Shown here in pieces: positions 48,400 through 61,527 of a stretch of DNA of 64,000 nucleotides. The notes under the pieces are model-generated. The model ran no database searches. It saw only the letters and a program-made list of their open reading frames with translations, and was not told where the DNA came from. Source of the stretch: Megamerina dolium (lineage: Eukaryota > Arthropoda > Insecta > Diptera > Megamerinidae); NCBI GenBank assembly GCA_963854835.1, contig OY978526.1, positions 68,176,765 through 68,240,764 of the forward strand. Direction: 5' to 3'. The position numbers and the translations under genes are program-made. How positions within the stretch are numbered: position 1 is the stretch's first letter; each line of letters starts with the position of its first letter.

Positions 48400-48950
48400 C
48401 GTGCCTCGTATATACTCGTGCCAAATATTTTTGATTTAAACAGCATTTTGATTGAGTTTTAACAAGTTATATGTTATTTTCTAAGAAATTTAGTATATTA
48501 GATTGCTCCGCGTCGACGTGACTGTCGACCAATTATGCTGAAGAATTCTTAAGAATTTATTTTTTTTATTTTGCTAAATAGGGCTACAATACATACTTCT
48601 TCCACCTCTTATCTTTCGTACTTGTTCATATAGAGCGTTGAAACAGTTCCAGTCCAACAAGCGTAAACCGTGGCATCCAATGCACGGTTATCTGGCCTCA
48701 TAGCTTTTGGAATTATCTTAGGTTCATTCTTTTTGAAACTGGTTTGGCCATGGCTCAATTTAGCTGCACAAAATTTCGCGATGGTAAGTGTCGATGAAGA
48801 ATACCCATATACACAGCATAATGCTGATCTGTGAGCTACATAGGGGTATGCATTTCAAAAACAAATATTAAATGATAGCTCGGTACTAGGTTTTTTTTTT
48901 TTCATTTTCCTTAAAACCTTAACGGTAACTCACTGAAAGAATTGTCAAAG
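48400..48950. other. Unassigned spacer
   Basis: I see no gene. The sequence is less AT-rich than the flanks around 48590-48790 but has no long frame. Confidence 0.4.
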
Positions 48951-48954
48951 AGCA

Positions 48955-49423
48955 ATGGCTCATCGAAAACGTTTCAAAATTTGTTGGGTACCATTGATCG
49001 TTGCGGTCGGAAACTTTTCAGACCACTCTAGTGCATACACTCGAAAAACAAATCAATTTCAATACACTTATTCCAACAATTCTCTAATAATTTTATACCA
49101 TCTCTATAATGATTTTCCGGAAATTCTGCAAAATACTGTTCTACGGTTGCAATCGTTTCTTCAATTGGCGAAAAATGCTTTCCACGAGTCAATTCTTTCA
49201 AGTTTCTGAAGAGCTAGTAGTTACTGGAAGCCAAATCTGCTGAATATGGTGGGTGTTCAAGATATTCTTACTTTAATACATTCAATTTAGCCATCGTCAA
49301 TAGAATTATGTGAATAGGCGCATTCGTCTTGATAACAAATGGCCATTTCTCACGAATATTTTCAATCAGCTGATCCAAATGGTCGCATTAATATCAAAAT
49401 TTAATTGATTTATTTATATACAA
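48955..49423 (-). mobile_element. Relic mariner, C-terminal half
   Basis: On the minus strand: REKWPFVIKTNAPIHII (degraded QDNAPAH), MAKLNVLK, HPPYSADLASSNY (third catalytic region), NLKELTRGKHFSPIEETIA and YRDGIKLLENCWNKCIEI. Stops are frequent. A related relic lies at 59215-59640. Confidence 0.7.
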
Positions 49424-49425
49424 TA

Positions 49426-49586
49426 GCTATTTCGTGAACGAAGGAATTTTATTTTCGTAAAATTTTTCTATTTTTTTTGGGCAAAAAACTAAATTATTCG
49501 ACCTCGAAAAATCGACTTTTTTGAAAAAAATATCACTGTAACTGTAAAAATTTTTTTTTCGTAAAATCCTTCGTTCACGAACTAGG
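49426..49586. mobile_element. Short MITE-like hairpin
   Basis: GCTATTTCGTGAACGAAGGA at the left and the inverse of CCTAGTTCGTGAACGAAGGA at the right enclose 161 bp, with TA on both sides. It has no coding capacity. The TIR and TA point to a Tc1/mariner-type MITE. Confidence 0.6.
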
Positions 49587-50092
49587 TAACACTATATACT
49601 AACGTAATTTTTCTTTTATTTTTTCAGTTGAGCCGTTTCCTTGTTTTCATGCTCACCGTTAGCCACTACTGAAAAAAGGAGTTATGCGGCAAGGACTATA
49701 ACTTCCACAATTATTAAAATTTTCACTCGAAATTTTATATGAATTTACTTAAGGACACGTACGTTAATAAAATTTGTATTGTATTTGAATAAAACAATGG
49801 TAACATGCTTAAAAAAAATAAATAAGAACCCTGTATTTCTCTGGAGAAAAAGGTATATAACCCCTTAATTGTACAGTGTTACGTGAGTTACTTTTCAAGA
49901 TTAAATGAAGGTTTACGTGATAGGGAATAGCAAATAATGAATATAATTGAAAAAAGAAGTTGAAATAAAATCGTTTAAATAATATGATGTAGTCTTTAAA
50001 CTTTAAATTCAAGACAAATGGCCGATATGCGTCAGCGGTCAGCAGAACACATTTTAGTGTTTTCAAAGTATAGTGCTTTTACGAGGTAGGTA

Positions 50093-51299
50093 CAAGGGCA
50101 GTCCCAAAACTACCCAAAGAAAACACAACAAATTAGGGAAAATTTTTCTTTATTTCTCAACATAATCTAAAAGAGCTCTATACGCTTTTCTAGCGATATT
50201 CTATAGCTTCGATACCTTATTTATAATATGAACTGTCTAGCTATTAAAATACCCATCTACCACAGACTCGACCTCTTCATTGTATGAAAATCTTCTACTA
50301 GCAAGCCATTTTTTCAAATTTGAAAATAGAAAATAATTCGTAGTAGCTAAATTTGGCGAATAAGGTGCGTGCTGAAGCAATTCGAGCTTTAACTCATTGA
50401 TTTTGACCATCGCAATAGCGGATGTTTGAACTGGTGCATTGTCTTGATGAAACAACACTTTCTTTTTCGCCAAATGCGGCCTTTTTTCTTTAATTTCATC
50501 ACTTCAACGCTGCAACAAATTAGCATAATACTCGCCGTTGATTGTTTTTCCTTTTTGAAGATAATCAATAAAAATTATCCCACGTGCATCCCGAAAAACA
50601 GACGCCATAACCTTGCCTACAGATGGACTGTCTTCGCCTTCTTTGGACATGATTCTCCCTGTTCAGTCTACTGTTTTGACTGCTCCTTTGTATCAGGTGT
50701 GAAGTGGTAGACCCATGTCTCATCCATGGTTACGAATCGACGCAAAAACTCTGTTTTATTACTGTGAAACATCGCCAAACACTCTATACAAACATCTTCA
50801 CGACGTTGTTTTTGTTCTATTGTGAGCAAACGCGGCACCCATCTTGAACACAGCTTTTTTATCTCCAAATTTTCGGTCAATATACGATGTATAGCACTTT
50901 TTGAAATGCCTGTAGTTTCACCCAGTTCACGTATCTTCAGCTGGCGATCATATAATACCATTTTGTGGATTTTGTTAACCATTTCTGGCGGGGCCACCTC
51001 AATTGGTCGACCACTACGGTATTCGTCTTAGCAGTTCGTACGACCTCGTTTAAACTCTGCCACCCAATATTTTATGGTCGTAAACGAAGGAGCAGAGTAG
51101 AATCTAGTTCCAATTTTTTCAATGTTTACAAATTCACTGAGGTCGTTAACTTTCGAGGGCTCCAAAAATACTATACGACGTGGCGCCTTGAAACTTAAAA
51201 CATATGTTTTATAAGGTTGCCACTTTTCACCAAAGTAATTTTTTTCAAACTAATGCCGCTATCTATATGTCAGGTCGGGTAGTTTTGGGACTGCTCTCG
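50093..51299 (-). mobile_element. Mariner element, decayed but complete in length
   Basis: The ends CAAGGGCAGTCCCAAAACTA and inverse of CGAGAGCAGTCCCAAAACTA are bordered by TA. 1207 bp. The minus strand holds transposase pieces: AEFKRGRTNC, PPEMVNKIHKMVLYDRQLKI, ISKSAIHRIL, WVPRLLTIEQKQ, TMDETWVYHFTPDTK (first Asp), FHQDNAPVQTS (second Asp), YSPNLATTNYFLF (third, with Asn instead of the expected Asp). Stops lie in at least three places. Confidence 0.87.
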
Positions 51300-51309
51300 T
51301 ACCATTCTC

Positions 51310-53011
51310 GTTGCATTAACTGAAACCGAAGAAATTTTCGGCACTTCTTTTAGCTACCATCCAGCGGGAATAGGGATCTCGTCTGAAAGCAGTGACCAGT
51401 AAGTTGACTTGTAATGGGATCAACAAGAATTATTCTGGGGTTGCTTTAGGAAGGTATCATCAAACCACCATCAATCCGTATAATATTTCTAAAATGACTC
51501 AAATAAATACAACATAAATAATATGTACTCGTATTTATATGGATTTGAACTTTATTATTTTTCTTTTACCAATTTTTATTATAGTAATTTTGAAATATTT
51601 TTACATAAATATTTTTTTTTTTTTATTTATATGTAGGTATGTCTTTCTGGTTCAACACTACAGACATCTAAAAATTTGAAATTCATTTTAAGTTTTGTCA
51701 TTTTTGCTATGGTCATTGTTTCTTTACTCTTCACAAAATGCAATATGATTTGATTTAAAATTGTTTTCTTTTATTTGAATGAAATAATTATAAATATTAT
51801 TTATAATAAATGAGTTTATGGTATTTTCAACAATGAATTTCGTTTACATGAGATTATGAGATTAGAATTATTCAAGTTTTTCCATATACATATATATATG
51901 TATTATAATATATAGAGATTTTGAAAATTTCACATAATTTTTTCATATGTATGTGTAGTACGCATACTATTAATTTTAATCAATCTTTATCATTTATAAT
52001 TTGTAACATTATCATCAATATTGAGTTGTAACAATCTATATAAATATGCTTAAATGACAACATACAAGTTTTTATATTATAGTTTAGTATATATGTATGT
52101 CTATAGTATGTATGTATGTATGTATATTTATATACTCGTATATAGTATTCATGTATGTAGTAATAAAAGGTACTCTTCTATTATGAACTTGTACCATTCT
52201 TAGAAGCAGGCTAATTCAACATTCAAAGCGTTTAAGAATATTCAAGAGATTTCCAGCAAATAATGAGAACAATTTTTAAACAATAAATAATTTCAACAAA
52301 AACAAAGTAGAAACGTTCAAAAACAAAATTGTCAAAATAACAATAAGGCTTTGCCGTATAACGAATGAGAGTTGTCGTCATTTGCAAATATATAATTTCA
52401 TTAATAATACATACAATTTTACACAGATAAACACGCTAGACTACATAATTTTTTTTTTGTTCTTGTGTTTAAATGAATACAAAGCCAATAACTATAAATG
52501 GAAACAATCGCAAAGAAATTTGTTAATAAAAACTAATAAATTATAGCAACATTATAGCATTGATTTATTGCATTTCAATTTGAATAGATACTATAAATTA
52601 TAATTTGTATAAATATTATCTATAATCACATATTTAAGTTTCATTTGCAAAAATTATAGTCGAAAAATTAATTAGCAATTAAAAATTAATCAATTATAAT
52701 AAAATTCTACTAATAATAATAATTTAAAATACAATACCAAAATTAAATTTAATAAAAAAGTAATAAATTATGTTAGTAAAAAATTGCTATGAACTATAAT
52801 TGATTAATTAAAATTATAGGAAGCTTTTTTATATTTTTATTTTATTAAAATTTATTAACTGTTGTAATAATTGAATTGAAATTAAAATTCAATTTATAAG
52901 AATTCAATTTATAAAGGTGCGGCCAGACTATACAAATATTTAACGACAAGCTGTCCAATATTTGCTTTGGTGTGGCCATCAAATAAATAATTTTAAACTT
53001 GCCAATACGCA
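51310..53011. other. AT-rich stretch without recognised genes
   Basis: Very AT-rich, with short TATG and TA repeats near 51890 and 52090-52140. No frame of note and no gene signal. Confidence 0.5.
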
Positions 53012-53013
53012 TA

Positions 53014-54663
53014 CAGTGGCTCCCAGCTTATTTCGTACAGTGACAGTTTAAAAATTGCTGCAGTCGTAATTCCTAATATAGCAAAAATTTGAACAAAATA
53101 TAAATGCCATTTTAGAAAGGAAGGTTTGTTTTTTATTTTCCAAAATTTACTTTTTCAAAATTTTAGTGTTTGACACTATAAAAAAATAAAATAAGAAAAA
53201 AATAGGAAAATTCATGTCACAGCTTATTTCGTACAGTCTCTTTAAGTTCAAACTAAAAACAAAGTAAGTTGATTTTAATATTTAGTTGACATCCCTTAGC
53301 GTTAATGACAGCCTGGAGTCTATTTGGCATTGAATCCACCAATTTTTGAGTGATGTCTGGTGTGATTTTTTTCCATTCCTCCATCAGTACCTTCTTTAGG
53401 TCTTGCTTATTAGAAATCTTGTGTGTTCTTATTTTATTGTCCAAAATAGACTAAAGATTTTCAATCACATTCATGTCAGGTGACTGTGGTGGTGGAGACA
53501 TCAAGTGTGAGCAGTTCAAATAAGCCAAGATTGCACAATCCCAGATTTATGTTTTGGGTCATTATCTTGGTAGTACCGAAATTCTTCCCGCAAACCCAGT
53601 TTGTCTGCACTTTGAAGTAAATTGTTTTTCAGAATCTCGAGGTACTTCATTTTGTCCATTGTTTCCTCAATAAAAACCAATTCACCTACTCCGGCTGCTG
53701 ACATACAGGCCCAAACCATCACGCTACCGCCACCATGCTTCACTGTGGGCTTAAGGTTCTCCTTGTTTAGCTCGGTATTCGCTTTACGCCAAACATATGA
53801 CATTCCGTCCGAGCCAAAAATATTAAACTTAGACTCATCCGCGAAAATAACGGTATTCCAGAACGCAGGAGTATTAATAATATGCTCTTTGGCGAAGTCA
53901 AGTCGGCGTTGTATATTCATTTTCGAAATGAATGGTTTCTTTCGGGCTACTCGACCGTTCAAGTCATGATTGCGCAGCACACGTCGGACAGTTTCAGCAC
54001 TGGATGATTTTCCTATTTCACGCTGAACCTCTGCAGCCAACTTCGGAGCGGATAACTTTGGATTTTTCTTAATTTTTCGTACAATATAACGCTCGTCTGA
54101 AGCGTTGAAAATCTTATTAGGTGCTTCTCTGCCCTTGTTCTCCAACCGATTTTCGCGAACGAAGCGTTGAATGATGTATTGGACAGTTGAGGCACTTAAA
54201 TTTGTCATTTCAGCAATTTTTCGCACACTCTGACCTTTCCTAAAATGGTTAATTACCAGTTTACGCTGTTCCATCGTTGTACGACGACCCATAACGCTAA
54301 ATGTTTAATTTACAGCACTTTAACTATTTAAAATAATAATAATAAAAATTGTTATAATAGTTAAAAAGGTCCAAAAACTCATACAATTCAAAAAAACTTT
54401 GTAACTGCGCGGCAGAATGAAACTTACTTACATTGAAGTTTGTGTACGAAATAAGATGTGAGCTGAAAATCAGCTGATCAATAGTTTTTCTCTCTTGCAT
54501 AACAAAAAGAAAAATTTTTGGGGTTCCCCGTTTTCTTATTAGGTTTACTAAACACATACACAGACATCTACATTCAAAACTTATCGATAAGTTTTTTAGT
54601 TTCGATGTTACAGCCATGTACATAAAAATATATACACTGTACGAAATAAGCTGTGAGCCACTG
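53014..54663 (-). mobile_element. Tc1-like transposon with IR/DR ends
   Basis: The ends CAGTGGCTCCCAGCTTATTT and inverse of CAGTGGCTCACAGCTTATTT, each continuing CGTACAGTG, are bordered by TA. Inner copies of CAGCTTATTTCGTACAGT lie at about 53219, and a variant near 54441, giving an IR/DR layout. Length 1650 bp. The transposase gene on the minus strand is damaged near its end. Confidence 0.9.
53253..54292 (-). pseudogene. Tc1-like transposase (frameshift and stop near the C-terminus)
   Basis: The frame from 54292 has an N-terminal helix-turn-helix (GQSVRKIAEMTNLSASTVQY), a second one (KNPKLSAPKLAAEV), the nuclear-signal-like RVARKKP, then FADESKFNIFGSDG (first Asp), GGGSVMVWACMS and YYQDNDPKHKS (second Asp). 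A one-base shift near 53516 ends it. The next frame reads SPPPQSPDMNVIENL (with the third residue, Glu) followed by TAG, then DNKIRTHKISN to the original end at 53253. Two lesions in an otherwise well kept gene. Confidence 0.88.
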
Positions 54664-54669
54664 TATATG

Positions 54670-55640
54670 TAATTGCGTAGTGTGACAGTAGTGTATTTAA
54701 TGTTGTAAAATTTTTATACCAGTAAACACTGCAAATACAGTTGCTTTATGAGATGCCACCTAAAAAGTTGTTGAGAATCTCTAAATTTAACCTATTAACG
54801 TTATAATATATGACGATGTCGTAAAGTTTTTTGAAAAATAAAAAAGAGTATTTGATTCTGCACAGTTGAAGCTAATTAAGTCGAAAAATAAGCAAATAAG
54901 CAATTCTTTAACAGCTGTAAGATTAAACTTAACGAATTCAACCATTCATGATCTCCGCCATAAAATGTTATTACTGAAAGAAATTTTCTGCCATGAAAGT
55001 GATGTATTTTTGAAAAAGTTTATTTACAAAAATGAGAATAGGGCAAAAACTTGGACCAACCTTAAAATACTTCTATGCCGATATTCAGCAAAAGTAGGTT
55101 ACATTGGTTTTGTGGGTTTCAAGGGAATATTACTTTTTTGTTTTTACCAAACAATACCATGATCAGGGAACGACGCCATTGTAATATTTAACAAAAACCC
55201 GTCATTATATAAAACTTGGGTACTGTGTCTAATTGGATTTAGTATGAATTTTAATTGAATTGAAAATTAATAAGTATTTTGTTATGAGAGGAGTCTAACC
55301 AGGACAGATCGAAGTGAAGAGAACCACGACCACCAATATTTATGCCACAGAACGAAAAGGCCCGGAAGCCATCAAAGATAAGGAGGACGGAATAAAAAAC
55401 CGCAGCAGATTATCGAACAGGCAAGCGGAAAGAATAAAACAAGCATTAATGAGCAGAGTAAGTAATGATAATTCTGAAAATTTGAAATATAACCTAAGCT
55501 ATAAAGGCCCTAATGTGGAAATTGTGTGCGTGGAAAACCAATTAATGCCATTATTGCAGTGGCGTATCCAGGGTTTTCACAAGGGGTGATAAGATGAAAA
55601 AGATCTATAAAAACCATTTTTAATGATTTTTAAATATCTA
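54670..55640. other. Spacer with a short unrecognised frame
   Basis: A 91-codon frame at 55314-55589 contains KNRSRLSNRQAERIKQALMS, which I cannot assign. It ends in CAGTGGCGTATCCAGGG, a sequence often seen at hAT-type transposon ends. No other feature. Confidence 0.3.
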
Positions 55641-55917
55641 TATTGGGGCTGTGCGATTAATCGTTTGTTCAAAAATTTTGAATAATCAAAATATCGATTA
55701 ATCAAAATTGTAATTATTCTTTTAATCAGATTTGATTAAATTTTTGATTAATCAAAATATATTTAATTTGTTTTTCCTTATTTTTGAAATTCTCTTTGGG
55801 AATAAAAATTTAAAACACATTCTCATATTCATAGCAGATAAGGGGAAAAAAATATACCAAATAACAGAGTTAAAGTATTTTTATGGGTGAATATGAGTGA
55901 ATATGGGTGAATGCTTG

Positions 55918-56455
55918 AATAAGCAAAACTGTCGCATCGGAGGTTTCGAAAACCGAAGAGAAATGGTCGAATAAGCTCTCTACCCATAACGAGAGACAAT
56001 TTGGGGCGGTTTTTGTAGTGACGGTGTCCTTAGACCACATTTCAGTGAATGGATTGCGTTACCGAATGATATTGACTGAATTTTTTGGCCTGAAATTGAT
56101 GTCATGGACGAGGACGATGTTTATTTTCAGCAAGACTGCGCCACATGCCATACAACTGGTGTAACAATTGTTCTATTGCGTGAAATATTTGCTGGACATG
56201 TGATTTCTCGAAATGGAAACTTTGAGTGGCCGCCGAGATCGCGAGACTTAATACAATTAGACTTTTCTCTTTGGAGCAACGTACGGATAAAGTCTGCGCT
56301 AAAGCTCCAGCAATATTGAGACAATATTAGAGCTGTTATTCGCGAGTTACAGTCACAATTATGAGAAAATGTGATGAAAAATTCCATCAAGAGAATTGTT
56401 ATATGCAAGAAGGGTCGCGGCGGACATTTGGCAGATATTGTGTTCCATTACTAAC
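55918..56455 (+). mobile_element. Relic of the 40492-type mariner-superfamily transposase
   Basis: Broken plus-strand frames: LNKQNCRIGGFEN, MDEDDVYFQQDCATCHTTGV (second Asp), ISRNGNFEWPPRSRDLIQLD (third acidic), and a C-terminal GRGGHLADIVFHY. It matches the C-terminal part of the transposase at 40608-41678 with many stops. Confidence 0.75.
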
Positions 56456-56559
56456 CTCGGAGCTTGTACTTTCTTTGGATTTTACTTTTAAAATAAAATT
56501 ATCAGCATTTTTCACAAAAATATGGTATTATTAAAAAATTAAACACATACAAAATTCTC

Positions 56560-57180
56560 TAGAATTTAGATTAAAGCAGGACTAATGCATTTCATTCATA
56601 TTGCATCATTAAGCATACAGACAACACAATCAATAAACATTTAACATCACATGCCAAACATCAACTTCTGTCATCAAATCTACCACGTACGTTATTCAAC
56701 TCGGCTCTCGTTCCACACCAATTATTGTTCTCTTTAACATTTAACATAACAATCGTACAATTACATCAGCCAATATCTCTTTCATCAATTCTATTTCTTC
56801 TATCAACTCTGGTCTCGTTTTTTAGTATTCAACCTACACAATACATACCTCAGGCAATAACAGCAACACTAAATTCACCAAACAATCCTTAAAAGTAATT
56901 ACAACCATACCCTTACGTTTATCAACATATCATAAAACGAATAAAGAAAGAAAAAAAAAAAATTTAAATAATATAATAAATTAAATAATAACCTCTGCAA
57001 ATAGCTATATATTCTACAGGGCAAATAATCCATAAAAAAAAAAACAATATATTTGAATCTGCTTGCCTGCTACGTAAAAAAAAACAACACAAATCAATTT
57101 CTATAGTGATAACTGATAATCAACCAACTACAAAAAAAAATTGTATTGACTGACCGTACCTTATGGTAAGTTCAAATGAA
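56560..57180. other. A/C-rich, G-poor tract ending in a donor-like site
   Basis: Plus-strand sequence from 56580 to about 57130 is unusually poor in G and rich in CAACAATCA-like words, then meets TTATG|GTAAGTTCAA at about 57164. It could be an untranslated exon, but nothing else supports a gene. The following 57200-58000 is T-rich. Confidence 0.25.
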
Positions 57181-59214
57181 TATTTATATATAGATATTTT
57201 AAGTAAAATATATACTTAATACATATGTATGTAATTATATTGTACATATTTGTGTTTTTGTAAGCATATATGCTTATAACTTATTTATGTTTTTTTCTTT
57301 CATTTAAAATTTGTAATTTTTTTTCATTTCTGTTTAATTTTAATCAAATAATTTTTGAATTTTTGTTTTTATTTAATTATTCATTATCAGCCAATTACAT
57401 AAAATTTTTCAATATCTTGTTTAGCCAATTACAATGCATTCTTAGATATGATTTTGATGTTGCTAATATTTCCTATTAATTTAATTCGATTTTTTATTTA
57501 CGATAATTTTGAACATACGAGAATTTCAAGTAAAATTGAGTTTTTTTTTTCTTATATTTGTTTTCAATATTTCATTATTTAAAATGTTTTCCTTGTAACA
57601 ACAATAAATTTCCAAGTATGTATTTACCTAGGTATAATAAATTATGCTTGCATAGGATTTTTAGTTTTTTCTTTTTTTTTTTTGTTTGTTTTGTAAATAT
57701 TATACAATAAGAGTATATTTTTATTTAATTAAAGTTGTAATGAATTTTTTCAAATTTTTTTTTAAGCTGGTTATGTTTATTTTTGTTTTTAATTTTTATG
57801 TTTGCTCAGTGTATAGGTCTTTTTTTAAGATCGTGTATATTTCTCCATATATGTATATATATGTATGTATATTTATGTATATGTAAATGCATTATTATAT
57901 GTTTATGTTTAATTTTTTTAAAATGTTATATTCAATAAATGCATACGTTTCATAAAGAATGAATTAAATATTGGGAATAGGCTTTCAGTACCTCTGTATT
58001 TTAGATGTTTATGCTATACACTCTACATCCAATGACACTATATGGTTCAGCTTGTAAGTATGGGAAATATTATAATAATTGTTCTTCTTTTTTATAATTT
58101 ATAATTTGTTTTATTGTCAGTCGGAAAGAAAGGAAGGGGAAAAATGGTAAAAAATTTAAAGCAAAAAATTTATAAACGTTTCAACACTTGGGATCGTTTC
58201 TTTGTGAAATTTAGGATCCAGCTTAAAAATAGTGTAAACTTTTTTGAAAAATTTCCCATACAAAATTGGTGAAAAATAAGGTAAATTATATATAATTCTA
58301 AGAGTATGCGTAAAATTAGAATTCTGATTAATCAATTTGGTATTCAATTAATCAAAAGTTGTTTAATCCAATAACAAATTATTACAATAATCATGATTTG
58401 ATTATTCAAAAACTGAAATTATTCAATTAATCAGGATTTTGAATAATCTGAATAAAATATTCGCAATATTTATAATAGTTTTTCAAATGCAAAGTGGAGT
58501 GGATAAGTTTTCCAAAGCTTTGAGTCATTTTAATATATTTTTTCGAAAATAATATTTCAAAATTAGAGAAAATTGGTTTGGTTGAATAATCGAAAAAATG
58601 TGATTTGATTAATCATAATTTTGATTATTCGAATAATTGATTAATCTGAATTTCTATTAATCAGATTGTACGACTAACAAATTAATCGCATAGTTCTAAT
58701 AGAAACTATTGACTAATCACAATTTCGACGAGTAGATTCATTCTCAAAATTCATCATCAAAATTCAGCGAAGGTGCTGCCTTGGCCATACTGATCGAAAT
58801 GACGAAGTTGCTCCATCAAAAAATACGTTTTTTCTGTTCGCGGACGTCCAAGTAGTGTCTACGGTACAAGGATAAAGTACTGAATGGCCTACATGGCTTA
58901 TCTGTGTTAAGCTTTCAAAATTGTCATGAACATGTTTTACTTGAGGAATCTGCTCCTTCATTTCCAAATATGCATCGATGGGTTTTTTTTTAAATTTAAG
59001 CGAGATCGTACAAGCATTAAAGGTGAACCTTGGGCATCTCACACGACCGAGTACTCCATATTTGAATATATGAAAAATGACATATGAAAAAGGTGCTCAG
59101 AAAATTAATGCCACATTCATTAACGATTCACCAAAAATGGAATAAAAAATTTATTTCTCATCGTAATTTGGAGTATTTTAAGTAGAATAAAATAGCATTT
59201 TTTAGCATTATCGT

Positions 59215-59640
59215 TGCGACTTGGATCCACCACCATGATTCTAAAATGAAGCAAGCACATTTACAGTGGACTAAAGCTGATTGAAGTTAGAACAATCGCG
59301 CAAAATGGCATCAGTTTTGTTGATGGATTATCTTGAGAAATATAGAACAATTAACTCTGAATATTGACTCTGAATATTAACTTGAACACCCACCGTAATC
59401 ATCAGATTAGGCTCCCAGCGAATATTACGTCTGCAGAAACATGAAATAATTTCTTCATGTGCAGTGGTTTTCTTCGAATGAAATATCCATTGAAGCCGTG
59501 GAACAACATTTTGCAGAGCTTTAGATATATCATTACAGGGATGGTATAAACTTATTGGGCGATCGTTGGAATAAGTGTATTGAAGTTGAGGGAGATTATA
59601 TTGAATAAAAAACCAATTCATTTAAAAAATGCAGATTATT
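59215..59640 (+). mobile_element. Relic mariner, C-terminal half
   Basis: Plus-strand pieces: TWVHH-like RWVHHHDSKMKQ near 59218, then a degraded YSPDLAPS, FSSNE and VEQHFAEL, and finally YHYRDGINLL, RWNKCIEVEGDYIE. Stops in every frame. It is the same broad mariner lineage as 48955-49423. Confidence 0.7.
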
Positions 59641-59799
59641 TCATTCGTGTTCTCAATGCTTTTGAACCAACCTATATATTTATAATTAAAGGCTGACTTC
59701 ATATACCTAGAGCATATTTCAAAACTGGTCCTAGTATATCTTATATACAAAAGTGATAAATCCGATTTTATTTTGTTGATTGAATTGAAGTTGAGTTGA

Positions 59800-61527
59800 A
59801 TCAATCGAATCGATTGAAGTTAAGTATCTCATCGTGATCCTCTTTCAATGAAATTCACGAATGAAAATCTATATTACACATGTCAGTTCAAGCAAGAACC
59901 CAACAAAGCCATAATTGCGCTTCAAAACCAAGTATTTATTTTTCAAAAATATCTCAAACATGCAAAATAACGATTTATAACGGTTTTGCATGCTTGCTCT
60001 TTATTTGTTTATGTATGATTAATTAATTATGAAGAAAGCATCATCGGGTAGAGTGTATCAAATCAATATAAAACTATCTATAATGGTCATATAAATATAT
60101 GTATATAATTATTTGGGTGCATAGTTAGTATATGTTTATGTATTGTATAAAAAGAGGTCATTGTAAATAATATTCATATACATACAATATATATAAAATT
60201 TGATTGTTAAAAGCTCAAGTAAAAAAAAAATTCTAAAAACACCTTAAGCGAACATTTTCAATTAAAAATTTTTTATTTTGGTTATTTTTGTTTTAAAAAA
60301 ATTTTACAAAACATGTAAAATTTTGCAATACTAGCTTTGTGCGATTGTAAAAAACCATATATTGCTTAACATATATGCAAATTTATTTAGGTATATACAT
60401 AAATAATATCATTTTCACATAATAAAATTACGTACATATAATAGATTGAGTCGCCTCTCGTACAAAGGAAATCATTTTCAAATATTCACTCCTTAATTGA
60501 GAGCATTATTTCGGCGCACTTCTATCATAACTTCAACAATTGATGGCCGATTTAAAGATGTTATATACCATTGAAAATGCCTCAGCAGGCGCTACATTTA
60601 CTTTTTAGACAATATTGCTGTCCGAGTTCAAATTCATCTAATGGACTCAGTAACTCCGTCTTGAGCCACCTTAACTAGAATTTGTGGTACATAGAGTTAA
60701 AGCTCTTAAAAATTCTTGAAACTTTTGCCTTTGAAGTATTTTACTAAATTCATAAACAATAACTCTACAACAGATCAAAATTATAGTCTAAATTGTATGG
60801 AAATAAAAATTATCGCATGATATACAAAAATAATTCGCAAACCCATTTAAGGCTATAATTTCAAACGGCTATAGAATTGTTGTTTATGTTTCTAATAACA
60901 CACTTTAAAGGCGAAAGTGTCAATATTTTTTAAGGGCTTTCATGCTACGAATAAATAAATGCAAGTTAGAGTGATACAGTTTAGATTTATTGAGTTAACA
61001 TGCTAAATCTGAACTCGCCTAATAGGCATATATAGTGATCATCTCGACGTCGAGCCAAAAACCCTTAACGTTATGAAAGAAATTCGTTTTATCCAGATGC
61101 TCTCCTAGGTGTGCTTGCTCATCGATTCACTCTAATGTATATATTTATATAATAAGAAGAATAAAAAAAAAATATTGCAATACCTCACTCTAAATAAATC
61201 TACTTAAATTCTATACAATTGTTGTTGTTGTTGTTGTGGTTGTTTTGCTAAAGAAAAATTTGTAATTTTACGACTAGTTACAATTTGGCTTACATACATT
61301 TATTTGCACTTGTACAAAGTCCTTTCAGAAGATTGGACATGACATGCTTGCATGCTTGATCTAGATACTTAAGTCTTTAGTACATTGAAATTTTCTTTCA
61401 AAAATAATTAAAACAATTAATCAAAATAATAACAATAATATTTATAATTTGGTCTTTTATCATCATTATCATCATCAACATCATCATTAGAATGATTCAA
61501 ATTTTTTGGTAGATATAAGTAATGAAA
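59800..61527. other. AT-rich stretch, probably in part the 3' UTR of the ANKS1-like gene
   Basis: No coding frame. The part next to 61528 should be transcribed with the gene on the minus strand. It contains a GTT repeat at 61219-61240 and AT-rich elements. The end of the transcript cannot be placed. Confidence 0.4.

Larger units (their letters stand above)
55640..58705. mobile_element. Possible old DNA transposon with GATTAATC-rich ends
   Basis: GGGGCTGTGCGATTAATCG at 55645 and the inverse of AGAACTATGCGATTAATTTG near 58690 could be terminal repeats. Next to both ends GATTAATC recurs (three times within 55665-55755; several times within 58320-58680), as subterminal transposase-binding repeats do. 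No transposase was found. The central 2 kb looks unrelated, so this may be two separate fragments. Confidence 0.35.

Noticed and set aside
58764..59042. 92-codon minus-strand frame
   Set aside because: No domain recognised, next to a mariner relic, and without supporting signals.
59328..59621. 97-codon minus-strand frame resembling 48955-49209
   Set aside because: The resemblance arises because both are antisense to mariner transposase relics.
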